Assembly (NCBI GenBank): GCA_947174505.1
Contig: CAMWJF010000006.1
Coordinates: forward strand, 47,302-111,301
Origin: an uncultured Lachnospiraceae bacterium
GTDB taxonomy: Bacteria; Bacillota; Clostridia; Lachnospirales; Lachnospiraceae
DNA: 64,000 bases
Direction: 5' to 3'
Positions 45,087-54,223 of this stretch are shown here, piece after piece. The notes beneath the pieces were generated by a model that did not search any database, had not been told where the DNA came from, and saw only the letters and a list, made by a program, of their open reading frames with translations. The position numbers and the translations under genes are program-made. Every line of letters begins with the position of its first letter. The stretch's first letter is position 1.

Positions 45087-46208
45087 TTAGAAAAAGATTG
45101 CATAATCAGAAAAACTTTCCCGAATAATCGCAGTCCAGGCCTCTTCGTCTACAGACCAGGAGATGATCGCCTCCGGATTGTCCGCCTGATCCGGTGTGAC
45201 AGAAGCGATTGGGCAGGCAATAAACTGATTGGGCTCTTTCTCATTTTTCACCCCGTCGATCCCGGCAAACACCGCTACCGCACCTTCCAGTCCCGGTGAG
45301 GACGCAATGGTAAACTCAAGGGAACCGTCTTTCATCAACTGTGCACCCACCTCAGAACCGTTCTGCGCAAACACATGATACTTGTCCGCCACATTCAAAT
45401 CTTCCAGACGTGTGATGATCGCTGCCGCACAGTCCTCGTTGATAACACCGATCACCGAGAAATCCAAACCGGAGTTTACAAGGTCTTCCACTTCGTTTGC
45501 CGCTTTCTCCGGATCGTATTCTCCATAACGGATATCCGCACATTTCATCTTTCCGGATTTTTCTGTCGCTTCCTTCAGGCTTGCCTCTACTGTCTGACAG
45601 ACCACGCTGTCCACAGTACCATTGATGAATACATAATCCTCTCCCGGATATGTAGCCTCCATCCAGTCCACATAGATGCCGCCCATACTCTGCCAGTCAA
45701 AATCAACAGATGCGGTAATGTCAACATCATGGTTTTTCATAGCGCCGCAGGCATCAAAAACCACACAGCCAATGCCGGCCTCTTTACATTTCTCGGCAGC
45801 TGCCACACAGCCGGCCTCATTCCATGAAAGGATAACGATACAGTCAACACCCTCGTCGATCAGATAATCGATGTTTGTCTGTTCCTGCTCGGAATCACGG
45901 TTGGAGTTAACCGATAAAAATTCCGCGCCGGCCTTCTCGCATGCCCATTTGGCGCCTTCTTCCGCACGCAGATACCAGGTGTCAGGGCCGGGAGAAATGT
46001 AACCGATCTTAATGCCTTCAGATTCCCCCGCCGTTGGTTCCTGTGCTGCTTCCGCTGACGTCCCCTCCTGCGCAGCTGCCTGTGTGTTACCTTCCTCTGT
46101 TGCAGGTTTGCTGTTCGCGGTTTCATCTTTCCCGGACGAACAGGCCGTCACTGAAAACAGCATCGCGGCAGTAAGCGTTACTGCCAGAACTTTCTTACCT
46201 TTTTTCAT
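45087..46208 (-). CDS. Sugar ABC transporter substrate-binding lipoprotein
   Basis: A 373-residue periplasmic-binding-protein-1-like lipoprotein. I start at ATG 46208 (MKKGKKVLAVTLTAAMLFSVTACSSG) behind AAGGAGG; the track extends too far upstream into the promoter. The lipobox is SVTAC. A glutamate/alanine-rich linker follows, then IKIGYISPGPDTWYLRAEEGAKWACEKAG, typical of ribose/inositol-type binding proteins. First gene of the six-gene operon. Confidence 0.9.
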   Translation of the reverse strand: MKKGKKVLAVTLTAAMLFSVTACSSGKDETANSKPATEEGNTQAAAQEGTSAEAAQEPTAGESEGIKIGYISPGPDTWYLRAEEGAKWACEKAGAEFLSVNSNRDSEQEQTNIDYLIDEGVDCIVILSWNEAGCVAAAEKCKEAGIGCVVFDACGAMKNHDVDITASVDFDWQSMGGIYVDWMEATYPGEDYVFINGTVDSVVCQTVEASLKEATEKSGKMKCADIRYGEYDPEKAANEVEDLVNSGLDFSVIGVINEDCAAAIITRLEDLNVADKYHVFAQNGSEVGAQLMKDGSLEFTIASSPGLEGAVAVFAGIDGVKNEKEPNQFIACPIASVTPDQADNPEAIISWSVDEEAWTAIIRESFSDYAIFF

Positions 46209-46259
46209 AACCTTCCTCCTTCCGCAACTCTTGTTGCTGTTCTTGTTTTGGTTATTCAC

Positions 46260-46288
46260 ATTATTGCATTCCGACTTTTGAAAGTCAA
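46260..46288 (-). promoter_or_regulatory. Promoter and operator of sugar ABC operon
   Basis: On the minus strand TTGACT and AATAAT are 17 bases apart. The perfect inverted repeat GACTTT-TG-AAAGTC (46273-46286) overlaps the -35 and spacer, the right place for repression by the divergent LacI protein. Confidence 0.75.
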
Positions 46289-46294
46289 CGAATT

Positions 46295-46343
46295 TTTTCA
46301 TTATTTTTCATTCATTTTCAGAAATATTTTCATAATATTTTCA
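46295..46343 (-). promoter_or_regulatory. Helically phased TGAAAA array upstream of operon promoter
   Basis: TTTTCA (TGAAAA on the operon strand) occurs at 46295, 46305, 46315, 46327 and 46338, spacings 10, 10, 12 and 11, directly upstream of the -35. Phased A-tracts bend DNA and can act like an UP element, or the units may bind a regulator. Confidence 0.6.
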
Positions 46344-46486
46344 TTCTAAATCAAAAGTACTATACAAATAAACTTAATACATTATTATTTTTTGGAGTTT
46401 ATTGTATATATTTTCCATATAAATTATGGCGTGGGAACTTTGTTTTCATTTTTTTGCATTCTTTTCATTCCTTCTCTTTTTATTGC

Positions 46487-46515
46487 TTGACGCAATAATT
46501 TTAATCATATATCAT
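46487..46515 (+). promoter_or_regulatory. Promoter of the LacI regulator gene
   Basis: TTGACG and TATCAT separated by 17 bases, about 90 bases before the regulator start. Confidence 0.55.
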
Positions 46516-46606
46516 AAAAAGTGATCAACCGGCAGGCGCCGTCAGAAGCATCTCGTATCCGTCTGTAAAGCACCGCCTTGAAAAATAAGATGGGAGAACC
46601 TATTTC

Positions 46607-47605
46607 ATGAACAGATCGAATATACCCTACATGAAAATTTCCGAAAAAACCGGACTGTCCGTATCCACCGTTTCCCGCGCCTTAAAACAGCCGCATCTGG
46701 TCAAACACGCAACGCTGAAAATCATCTACCGCGCCATCGAAGAGCTTGGCGGAACGCTTCCTGATGCCGTCGTTCCCATGACTCATGATATGCGTATTCT
46801 TGCCATTGTACCGGTTTTCAACAATCCTTTTTACACGGATATCGTACTGGGTATTCAGGATGCCGCCAACCAAAACGGCTGTCAGCTGCTGATCGTAAAT
46901 GAAACCCTCTCAAAGTTTAATATTCACCAAATCACAAATTTTATCAGCCAGTCCAATATTTCCGGTGTTGTTATCATGCAAAAACTCGAAACCGATGTAT
47001 TGGATCAGCTCAAACTAAGGACGCCTCTTGTGCAATGCAGTGAATTTAACGAAGTAAACGATGTTTCCTACATCACCATTGATAATCTGGAAGCCACAAG
47101 AAAAATGCTCCGCTACATCCTGAACACAGGCCGCAGGCAGATCGCCCTGATTAACTCCGATCCGGCCCGCTACACCTATGCCAAACTGCGCCTTCAGGGA
47201 TATTACGAGACTTTGGAACAGGCAGGCATTGCCGTAAATCCCCAACACATCGTCACAGTGCCGGACGGAAATTTCAGCACGGCAGTTCCTGCTATTTCGG
47301 CGCTTCTTAAAACAGCCAATCTGCCCGATGCCATATTCTGTGCATCCGATATCATGGCGGCGGCTGCCCTCAGGGCCTGCGCCCTGGAAGGGTTCCGGGT
47401 TCCGCAGGATATCATGGTTGCCGGATTCGACAACATAGACATCTCCGTTATGACCACACCCAACATCACCACCATCAACCAGCCCAGACACGACATGGGA
47501 TTTATGGCATGCACACAGCTTCTGTCTATGATTGCAGACCCTATGAAGCTGCCGCAGCGGTTTATTCTGGATACGGAATTAATCATTCGGGAATCTACAG
47601 CTTAG
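46607..47605 (+). CDS. LacI family transcriptional regulator of sugar operon
   Basis: A 332-residue repressor. The N-terminal helix-turn-helix is MKISEKTGLSVSTVSRALKQPHLVKHATLKII; the effector domain runs from MRILAIVPVFNNPFYTDIVLGI to the C-terminus with IFCASDIMAAAALRA and VAGFDNIDISVMTTP. Divergent from the sugar operon, which it probably controls through the GACTTTTGAAAGTC palindrome, responding to the imported sugar. Confidence 0.9.
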   Translation: MNRSNIPYMKISEKTGLSVSTVSRALKQPHLVKHATLKIIYRAIEELGGTLPDAVVPMTHDMRILAIVPVFNNPFYTDIVLGIQDAANQNGCQLLIVNETLSKFNIHQITNFISQSNISGVVIMQKLETDVLDQLKLRTPLVQCSEFNEVNDVSYITIDNLEATRKMLRYILNTGRRQIALINSDPARYTYAKLRLQGYYETLEQAGIAVNPQHIVTVPDGNFSTAVPAISALLKTANLPDAIFCASDIMAAAALRACALEGFRVPQDIMVAGFDNIDISVMTTPNITTINQPRHDMGFMACTQLLSMIADPMKLPQRFILDTELIIRESTA

Positions 47606-47695
47606 TTTCGGAAATTAGCAGGATTGAAAAGGAAGCAAAAGAGATTTAAAAAGAGCGGATAATCAAATAAATTAAATTTCGGAGAGGAGCATAAA

Positions 47696-48340
47696 ATGAA
47701 TCTGAATCATATCACCGTTAACACCCAAAGCAGCATCCGAATAGAAGGTTCCAAAACCATATATTTTGACCCGTACCAGATTCAGACTGCCGTTCACGAT
47801 GCGGACTTTATCTTCATCACCCATGAGCACTACGATCACTTTGAGCCGGAGTCCGTTGCGAAACTGAAAAAGGAGGACATGCGCCTTGTCGCGCCGGAGT
47901 CCATGAAGAAAAAGGCGCTTTCCGAATCAGGCGTAGCGTCGGAGAACTGCCTGTTTTACCAGCCGGGTGAGACCCACGAGGTGGGCGGTGTTACGATTGA
48001 GACCATTCCTGCTTACAATAAACTGAAGCCATTTCACCCGAAAGGAAAGAAATGGCTTGGATATGTGGTGGAAATGGATGGTGTCCGCTACTATGTATCA
48101 GGGGATACGGATGTGAATGAAGATATCAGAAAGGTGCGCTGCGATGTGGCGCTGATACCCATCGGAGGATTTTACACGATGGATTGGAAGCAGGCTGCGG
48201 AGTATATAGCACAGATAAAGCCGGAGGCGGTGATCCCGACTCATTACGGCAGTATAGTGGGGCATAAAGCCGACGGACGGGACTTCCAAAAGAGGCTGGA
48301 AAGTCTGGGTAGCAGTATTCAGGTGGAACTGAAGCTGTAA
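47696..48340 (+). CDS. Metallo-beta-lactamase fold hydrolase (UlaG-like)
   Basis: A 214-residue protein with the metal-binding THEHYDHFEPESV motif, further ligands at YYVSGDTDVNEDI and IPTHYGSIVGH. The short form without extra domains fits UlaG-like metal-dependent hydrolases. Cytoplasmic, ribosome site GAGAGGAG. Substrate unknown. It stands alone between two LacI genes. Confidence 0.85.
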   Translation: MNLNHITVNTQSSIRIEGSKTIYFDPYQIQTAVHDADFIFITHEHYDHFEPESVAKLKKEDMRLVAPESMKKKALSESGVASENCLFYQPGETHEVGGVTIETIPAYNKLKPFHPKGKKWLGYVVEMDGVRYYVSGDTDVNEDIRKVRCDVALIPIGGFYTMDWKQAAEYIAQIKPEAVIPTHYGSIVGHKADGRDFQKRLESLGSSIQVELKL

Positions 48341-48441
48341 GGGCTTTTCATTTCTGCACTCCTGTCAGAGGCTTCTGATTCTCCGGCCGCAATAGTGCAA
48401 TCAGTTCATCGGATTTGCCGGAGTCCGCCAAATCATCTGTA

Positions 48442-49452
48442 TTACCGATCCGCATGAATATCTTCCTCCAATGTGGTTCCCCCATATGCATAAGTGACGG
48501 GCAGACAGACTAACGGCGGTTTTGCCATTGTGTTTTCGCGGAGAAGGAGATCGACGCACATTTCCGCCATGTCGGGGACGGGCTGGACAATGGTGGAACA
48601 GTGATAATCCATACTGCCGAAAGTGCGTATTCCGTCAAAGCCTATGAGCTGCACATCTTCCGGCACCCGTATTTGAAACCGATGCAGGATATGCAGCACA
48701 TGATAGGCAAGACGGTCGGTAACGCAGAAAATGCCGTCAAAGGATAGCTTCCCGTCCTGTATATGTTCGGATATGAAATGTTCAAACTCTTCAATGGGAT
48801 CGCCGTCGTTCAATATCTTCATCTCATAGGAAAGGCCGCGGGACAGGCAGCCCGCTTCGAATCCTGCCTTCCGCTTGTTCGGCTCATTGCTGAGGGCGGA
48901 GCCGCTTCTCAGGAAAGCGGCATGTTTACATCCGAGATCGGCCAGCTTTTCGGCGGCGATTTGTCCGCCCGCAAAATTGTCGCAGGCAACACAGGGAATT
49001 TTGGGTCCCATGGAACGGTCGATGGCGACAAAGGGGGTATTTTCATCCACAATGAGATGAGGGTTATAGGTAAGCCCGATGATGCCGTCCACTTTATTCT
49101 GCTGTGCCATCATAACGTATTCCTGTTCCTGCCGGGGATCATAGTCAGTGGCACACAACAGCATCCGATACCGCTTTTTCATAAGCGCTACATTAATATA
49201 ATAAGTGAGAGAGGCGTAAAACGGGTCAATGGTGTTGGGGATCAGGAGAGCGACCGTATAAGTCCTGTTTGCCTTGAGCCCTTGCGCGTAGCTGTTGACC
49301 TGATAGTTCAGCTTCCGGATGGCGGCTTCCACGCGGATTCGGTAGGAATCACCTACGGGAAGGCCGTTTACTACTTTGGACACGGTTCCGAGGGCAACGC
49401 CTGCCTCTCTTGCCACATCTTTCATGGTTGGAGCCGAAAAGTCTTTTTTCAT
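48442..49452 (-). CDS. LacI family regulator of the GH32 operon
   Basis: A 336-residue repressor starting at 49452 (MKKDFSAPTMKDVAREAGVALGTVSKVVNGLPVGDSYRIRVEAAIRKLNY), a clear LacI helix-turn-helix; the track start is too far upstream. The effector domain runs from TVALLIPNTIDPFYASLTYYI to QLIGFDGIRTFGSMDYHCSTIVQP. Divergent from the fructan/sucrose-type operon, where AACGTT-centred operators lie; it likely represses that operon until its sugar is present. Confidence 0.9.
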   Translation of the reverse strand: MKKDFSAPTMKDVAREAGVALGTVSKVVNGLPVGDSYRIRVEAAIRKLNYQVNSYAQGLKANRTYTVALLIPNTIDPFYASLTYYINVALMKKRYRMLLCATDYDPRQEQEYVMMAQQNKVDGIIGLTYNPHLIVDENTPFVAIDRSMGPKIPCVACDNFAGGQIAAEKLADLGCKHAAFLRSGSALSNEPNKRKAGFEAGCLSRGLSYEMKILNDGDPIEEFEHFISEHIQDGKLSFDGIFCVTDRLAYHVLHILHRFQIRVPEDVQLIGFDGIRTFGSMDYHCSTIVQPVPDMAEMCVDLLLRENTMAKPPLVCLPVTYAYGGTTLEEDIHADR

Positions 49453-49859
49453 ATCTGAGAATCCTCCGTGCTGTCTTTTCCCTTGTTGCGCAGTAAGTAA
49501 AATTAAAATGAAACAGACCGTGAAATTTCGTGAAACGGCAATGCGCAACAGGCGAGAAATAAAGGTTATTGGTCTATATTTATACAAGCATTATAAGGGA
49601 AAATGGGTGGATTGTAAAGAATAAAAAGTCAAAACATGAAACGTTACATGAAATATATATGTAAAAAATAGACAAAAGTGCATAAATAAATTCATATAAA
49701 ATAACAGAAATTATAAAATATGGAGACAAAATGCAGAGGCAATATTGACTGTTTGGTGAACAAAGTGATAACATGCAAATATACATAAATAACGTTTCAC
49801 AATGAAAGCGTTACAAAGTATGAATGTGAGAGAAGGAATGACAAGGAAGGAGACAGGAA
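49453..49859. promoter_or_regulatory. Control region of GH32 operon with LacI/cre-like operators
   Basis: A 407-base region without a gene. TTGACT (49745) and TAACAT (49769), 18 bases apart, form a promoter. Operator-like sites are TGAAACGTTACA (49637-49648, palindromic), AACGTTTCA (49791-49799) and TGAAAGCGTTACA (49803-49815). The last two lie downstream of the -10 where a bound repressor blocks elongation; the third also resembles a catabolite (cre) site. Confidence 0.65.
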
Positions 49860-50825
49860 ATGAGTAGAACGAAGACAATGCCTCAGTCGGGAGGCAGATC
49901 GCTGAAAAGGCGGTTGGCGGATAACTGGCAGTTATACGCGATGCTTCTGGTACCGGTAGTACTGACTATTGTATATAAGTACATACCGATGTATGGCATC
50001 CAGATTGCATTCAGGGATTACAAGGCCAGCAGGGGATTTACGGGAAGTGAATGGATCGGGCTTGAGTGGTTCCGGCGGTTCTTCAGCGCACCGACTTTCG
50101 GGCGTATGATGAAGAATACCATATTGCTGAGTCTTTACAGTCTGTTGTGGGGATTCCCGATTCCGATCATTCTTGCCCTGATGATGAACCAGATGCGGTT
50201 TCACCGTTTTAAGAGAGTGACCCAGACAGTGCTCTACGCACCGCACTTTATTTCCACAATGGTCATCTGCGGTATGATCCGTATTTTCTTAAGTCCTTCG
50301 GGCGGTATGGTACCCACCTATCTGGTTGTGAAACAGACAGGACTGATTAACAGCATGTGGGCCTTATTTCTTCCGGGCGGTGTGTCAGTCGGCAATATGA
50401 TTATTGTGAGAAACTTCTTTGAGAACAGTATACCGAAGGAGATGATTGAGGCGGCGAATATAGACGGTGCTTCCAAGTGGACGACATTTATTAAAATCGT
50501 GGTACCCTTAAGCCGTTCCATTATGGCGGTTATGGTGGTGTTCAGCATGGTGGCATACTGGAATGACTGGTTCACGTCCATGATTTATCTGCCGTCGCCC
50601 AATAAGGCGCCCCTGCCGCTGGTGCTGAGGAATATACTGATTAAGAGCTCTGCCAGCGCCAGTCAGGCGAGCACCATATCGGGCGGGTTTGCGGAGCTGA
50701 ATAAGATGACAGAGATGATTAAGTTTTCATCCATCATTATTGCGGCATTGCCGATGCTGATTATTTACCCGTTTGTCCAGAAATATTTTGAAAAAGGCTT
50801 TATGGCGGGTGCGGTGAAAGGATAA
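49860..50825 (+). CDS. Hybrid ABC sugar permease: LplB-type N-half fused to LplC-type C-half
   Basis: A 321-residue permease. Residues 1 to about 148 follow LplB/YteP-type permeases (YKYIPMYGIQIAFRDYKASRG, WGFPIPIILALMMNQ, TQTVLYAPHFISTMVICGMIRIFLSPSGG). From GMVPTYLVVKQTGLINSMWALFLPGGVSVGNMIIVRNFFENSIP onward it is LplC/YtcP-type, including the EAA loop EAANIDGASKWTTFIKI and the ending ALPMLIIYPFVQKYFEKGFMAGAVKG. Such systems normally have two separate permeases. The join, near 50300 at an SGG(M) shared by both families, keeps the frame and a single six-helix layout. No ATPase is encoded nearby, as is usual for the family. Confidence 0.85.
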   Translation: MSRTKTMPQSGGRSLKRRLADNWQLYAMLLVPVVLTIVYKYIPMYGIQIAFRDYKASRGFTGSEWIGLEWFRRFFSAPTFGRMMKNTILLSLYSLLWGFPIPIILALMMNQMRFHRFKRVTQTVLYAPHFISTMVICGMIRIFLSPSGGMVPTYLVVKQTGLINSMWALFLPGGVSVGNMIIVRNFFENSIPKEMIEAANIDGASKWTTFIKIVVPLSRSIMAVMVVFSMVAYWNDWFTSMIYLPSPNKAPLPLVLRNILIKSSASASQASTISGGFAELNKMTEMIKFSSIIIAALPMLIIYPFVQKYFEKGFMAGAVKG

Positions 50826-50902
50826 CGGGCTGAAGGATGCCAAAAATGCAGACATTCTCTGCACAGATGGAAATTCCGGGAAATGGAATTGTGGAGGATA
50901 GG

Positions 50903-52588
50903 ATGAGAGAAAAAAGAGGATTTTACAATAGAAAGAGACTTCTGTCCTGTATGCTTGCAGTGGGGGCTGCCCTGTCGGTGACGGCGTGCGGGAACAATGA
51001 TTATGGTCACCATGAAAAAGGTGTTGCAAATACGGATACTTCCCAGACACAGTTTGCGATCATGGGCGGGCAGGGTGCGTTGAGCCCGGGATATGACAAC
51101 AATGTGGTTTTGAACCAGCTGCAGCAGGAGGCGGGTATCAGCATTGACTGGACGACCATGAAAGAATCCTTGGGTGAGCAGGTTAATATCCGCATTGCGG
51201 GCGGCGAGCTGCCGGATGCTTTTATGGGCGTGGGATTCAATAACTATGATATTTCGCGATATGGGGATGACGGGACGTTTATCGACCTGACGCCCTATCT
51301 GACGGAAGAGTATATGCCTAATTTAAGCAAAATTCTGGAGGAGAATCCCGATATCCGCAGTGCAATTACCATGGACGACGGCTATATATACGGCCTTCCC
51401 GCGGGGGAACGTATGGGGACGGCAGGCATCGGCGTGCCGGAGGATTACAGCATTTACTCCGTTCCGCAGTTTTCCATGATTAATAAGGCATGGCTGGATG
51501 ATCTGGGGCTGGAGGTGCCCACCACGCTGGATGAGCTGCATACGGCACTGAAGGCATTTAAGGATAACGATATGAGCGCAAAGTATTATGGAAACGCGCC
51601 GGGAAGCACGATTCCCATGAGTACGGGCTTTGACCAGTGGTGTTGGGGACAGAACATTTTTTACGCGGGCTTCGGTTTCACGAACTGGCCCAATGATGTA
51701 TGCAATGACCTTGTTTTAAAGAGCGACGGGACGGTAGAATTTATGTGTGTCACGGATCAGTACCGGCAGGCGGTTACCTATTTCCACGACTGGTATGCGG
51801 AAGGGCTGATGGATGTGGAGATGTTCAGCCAGACAGATACGCAGTTGATTTCCAAGTGCTCCCAGGGCTATGTGGGAGTGTCTACCTGGTGGTATATTGA
51901 AGAGCTGATGGGTGATTATGCAAAGGATTATGTGTTCCTGCCGGTTCTCGACGGGCCGGACGGCACGCACAATGTGACGATCCGTACCGGCGGCGGTATC
52001 AACAGCGGTCAGCTCAATATTACAAAGGCTTGCAAAAGCCCGGCAAACCTTTTAAAATTTTATGATAAGTGGTACGCGCCTGAGATCGTTATGCAGATGC
52101 AGTACGGCCCGATCGGCACTTATTTTACAGGGCAGGACGAAGACGGGGTGTGGCTGAGTATATCCGATGAGGAGAGCCAGGAGAAGTACGGAAAAAGCTC
52201 CGGCGAGTTAAAGGGAGAGTGCGAGGTGGCGGGTCCCAAGCTGATCCTGAGCGATTACTACCAGACGACTTTCAAAATGGAGGACCGCGCGATCGAGCGG
52301 CTGACGGACCTGTACGATTTCTGGATGCCCTATGTGGGAGATACCGCGACGTATCCTGTGGACTGTGTGTTTACGGGAAGGGAGCTGGATGACATTGACT
52401 GGTACAAGGCGAACTTCGAGAGCGCCGTATCTGAGCAGGAGGGTCTTTGGATCAAGAATGGCGGTCCTACGGACGAGGAGTGGAATGCCTACATTGAGCA
52501 TCTGACAAAGAAATGCGGTATGGAAAAACTACTGGCCGTATACCAGAACGCGTATGACCGTTATTCCGGCAAAAGCGACGCAGAATAA
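50903..52588 (+). CDS. ABC sugar-binding lipoprotein (LplA-like)
   Basis: A 561-residue lipoprotein starting at ATG 50903 (MREKRGFYNRKRLLSCMLAVGAALSVTACGN) behind GTGGAGGA; lipobox SVTAC. The length and the ELPDAFMGVGFNNYDISRYGDDGTFIDLTPYLTEEYMPNLSKILEENPDI stretch are typical of the large LplA/YtcQ binding proteins. Would deliver sucrose or fructo-oligosaccharide, judged from GH32 and fructokinase downstream, to the hybrid permease. Confidence 0.88.
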   Translation: MREKRGFYNRKRLLSCMLAVGAALSVTACGNNDYGHHEKGVANTDTSQTQFAIMGGQGALSPGYDNNVVLNQLQQEAGISIDWTTMKESLGEQVNIRIAGGELPDAFMGVGFNNYDISRYGDDGTFIDLTPYLTEEYMPNLSKILEENPDIRSAITMDDGYIYGLPAGERMGTAGIGVPEDYSIYSVPQFSMINKAWLDDLGLEVPTTLDELHTALKAFKDNDMSAKYYGNAPGSTIPMSTGFDQWCWGQNIFYAGFGFTNWPNDVCNDLVLKSDGTVEFMCVTDQYRQAVTYFHDWYAEGLMDVEMFSQTDTQLISKCSQGYVGVSTWWYIEELMGDYAKDYVFLPVLDGPDGTHNVTIRTGGGINSGQLNITKACKSPANLLKFYDKWYAPEIVMQMQYGPIGTYFTGQDEDGVWLSISDEESQEKYGKSSGELKGECEVAGPKLILSDYYQTTFKMEDRAIERLTDLYDFWMPYVGDTATYPVDCVFTGRELDDIDWYKANFESAVSEQEGLWIKNGGPTDEEWNAYIEHLTKKCGMEKLLAVYQNAYDRYSGKSDAE

Positions 52589-52664
52589 TGGCAGTAAGGA
52601 AAGTAAAAAAGAAATGACAGATAGAGACAGATAGTAGTAAGTATGTTTGACATGGAGGTATGTT

Positions 52665-54149
52665 ATGATAAGCCAGACTTTACGTGACGCCAGAAAATAT
52701 GAAGAAGCGACGGAGCGGACGATAGAGAAGGAACAGAGGCCGGATTTCCATCTCTGCACGCGGGTGGGATGGATGAACGATCCGAACGGTTTCTCCTATT
52801 ATAAGGGGGAGTATCATCTGTTCTATCAGTACCATCCCTATGATTCCCATTGGGGTCCGATGCACTGGGGTCATGCGGTCAGCGAAGATCTGCTGCACTG
52901 GAGGTATCTTCCGGCGGCGCTTGCGCCTGATACGGCGTATGACAGGGACGGCTGCTTCTCCGGCAGCGCAGTCGTGCTGCCTGACGGAAGACATTTGCTC
53001 CTGTATACGGGCGTTTCCAAAGAAACGCAGCCTGACGGCAGTATGCGGGACGTGCAGACACAATGCGTTGCGCTGGGAGACGGCGTGGACTATGAGAAAT
53101 ACGCTGGGAATCCGGTACTGACGAAAAAGGATCTGCCGGAGGGCAGCAGCAAGTTTGACTTCCGCGACCCGAAGATGTGGCAGAAGCCGGACGGCTCTTA
53201 CCGGTGTGTTGCGGGCAACTGTACGGAGGATGGGGACGGACAGGTGCTTCTGTTCAGCAGTCCCAACGGCATCGACTGGAAGTATGAAAAGATATTGGCG
53301 GCGAATCATGGCCGCTACGGCAGGATGTGGGAATGCCCCGACTTTTTCATGCTGGACGGCAAGGGCGTGCTGCTTACAAGCCCCATGGATATGCTGCCCC
53401 ACGAATTTGAATATCATAACGGGAACGGAACACTGTGCCTGATCGGCTCCTATGATGAGGAGACGGATACATTTGTGGAAGAACAGAACCAGGCTGTGGA
53501 TTATGGAATTGATTTCTATGCGACACAGACGATTCTTGCGCCGGACGGCAGAAGGATTATGGTTGCGTGGATGCAGAACTGGGATACCTGTAATCTGCAC
53601 ACGCCCGACCAGCCGTGGCTGGGGCAGATGACGCTGCCAAGGGAGCTATCTGTGAAGAACGGCCGCCTGTATCAGAACCCGGTAAGGGAGCTGGAGACGC
53701 TGCACGGGGAAGCGGTGCGCCATGAGAATGTGACCTTTACGGATGTGATCAGGCTGAAAGGCGTAGAAGGGCGTAAGGTGGACATGGAGCTGACGGTCCG
53801 CCCCGCGGATGCATCCAATATTTACCGCAAATTTGCGGTCAGGTTTGCGCAGAATGATACCTATCAGACCTCTGTCAGCTTTCGGCCGTATGAGTCGATT
53901 GTAAAGGTGGACAGAAAGTTTTCCGGCTCCAGAAGGGCGATTATCCACCAGCGCCGCTGCCTTGTGAACCATAAGGACGGAAACATTAAGATGCGGATTA
54001 TTCTGGATAAGTTTAGCGCTGAAATTTTCGTGAATGACGGAGAACATGTACTGACAGCGACAATGTATACCGATCTTGCGGCGGCGGGCATTTCCTTTTT
54101 TGCCGATGGTGAAGTGACGATGGATGTGGTAAAATATGAATTGAGATAG
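52665..54149 (+). CDS. Glycoside hydrolase family 32 (sucrose-6-phosphate hydrolase/beta-fructosidase)
   Basis: A 494-residue intracellular enzyme without a signal peptide, starting at ATG 52665 behind GGAGG. WMNDPNG holds the nucleophile Asp, FRDPKMW the transition-state Asp, and WECPDFF the acid/base Glu; the C-terminal beta-sandwich is also present. It cleaves terminal fructose from sucrose, sucrose phosphate or short fructans after import. Because uptake is by ABC transport, non-phosphorylated substrates are more likely than sucrose-6-phosphate. Confidence 0.93.
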   Translation: MISQTLRDARKYEEATERTIEKEQRPDFHLCTRVGWMNDPNGFSYYKGEYHLFYQYHPYDSHWGPMHWGHAVSEDLLHWRYLPAALAPDTAYDRDGCFSGSAVVLPDGRHLLLYTGVSKETQPDGSMRDVQTQCVALGDGVDYEKYAGNPVLTKKDLPEGSSKFDFRDPKMWQKPDGSYRCVAGNCTEDGDGQVLLFSSPNGIDWKYEKILAANHGRYGRMWECPDFFMLDGKGVLLTSPMDMLPHEFEYHNGNGTLCLIGSYDEETDTFVEEQNQAVDYGIDFYATQTILAPDGRRIMVAWMQNWDTCNLHTPDQPWLGQMTLPRELSVKNGRLYQNPVRELETLHGEAVRHENVTFTDVIRLKGVEGRKVDMELTVRPADASNIYRKFAVRFAQNDTYQTSVSFRPYESIVKVDRKFSGSRRAIIHQRRCLVNHKDGNIKMRIILDKFSAEIFVNDGEHVLTATMYTDLAAAGISFFADGEVTMDVVKYELR

Positions 54150-54223
54150 CGGCAGATAATGCATGCGGCTGACAGGCCGGGCTTAGCCGGGAGAAAAATG
54201 GACCATTGGAAGGAGACAATACG

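Larger units (their letters stand above)
46209..46606. other. Divergent control region of sugar operon and LacI gene
   Basis: A 398-base intergenic region with no gene. It holds the minus-strand operon promoter, a palindromic operator, an array of phased TTTTCA units and the plus-strand lacI promoter, each listed separately. A weaker group of TTTTCA/TTTGCATT words continues at 46441-46470. Confidence 0.7.
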
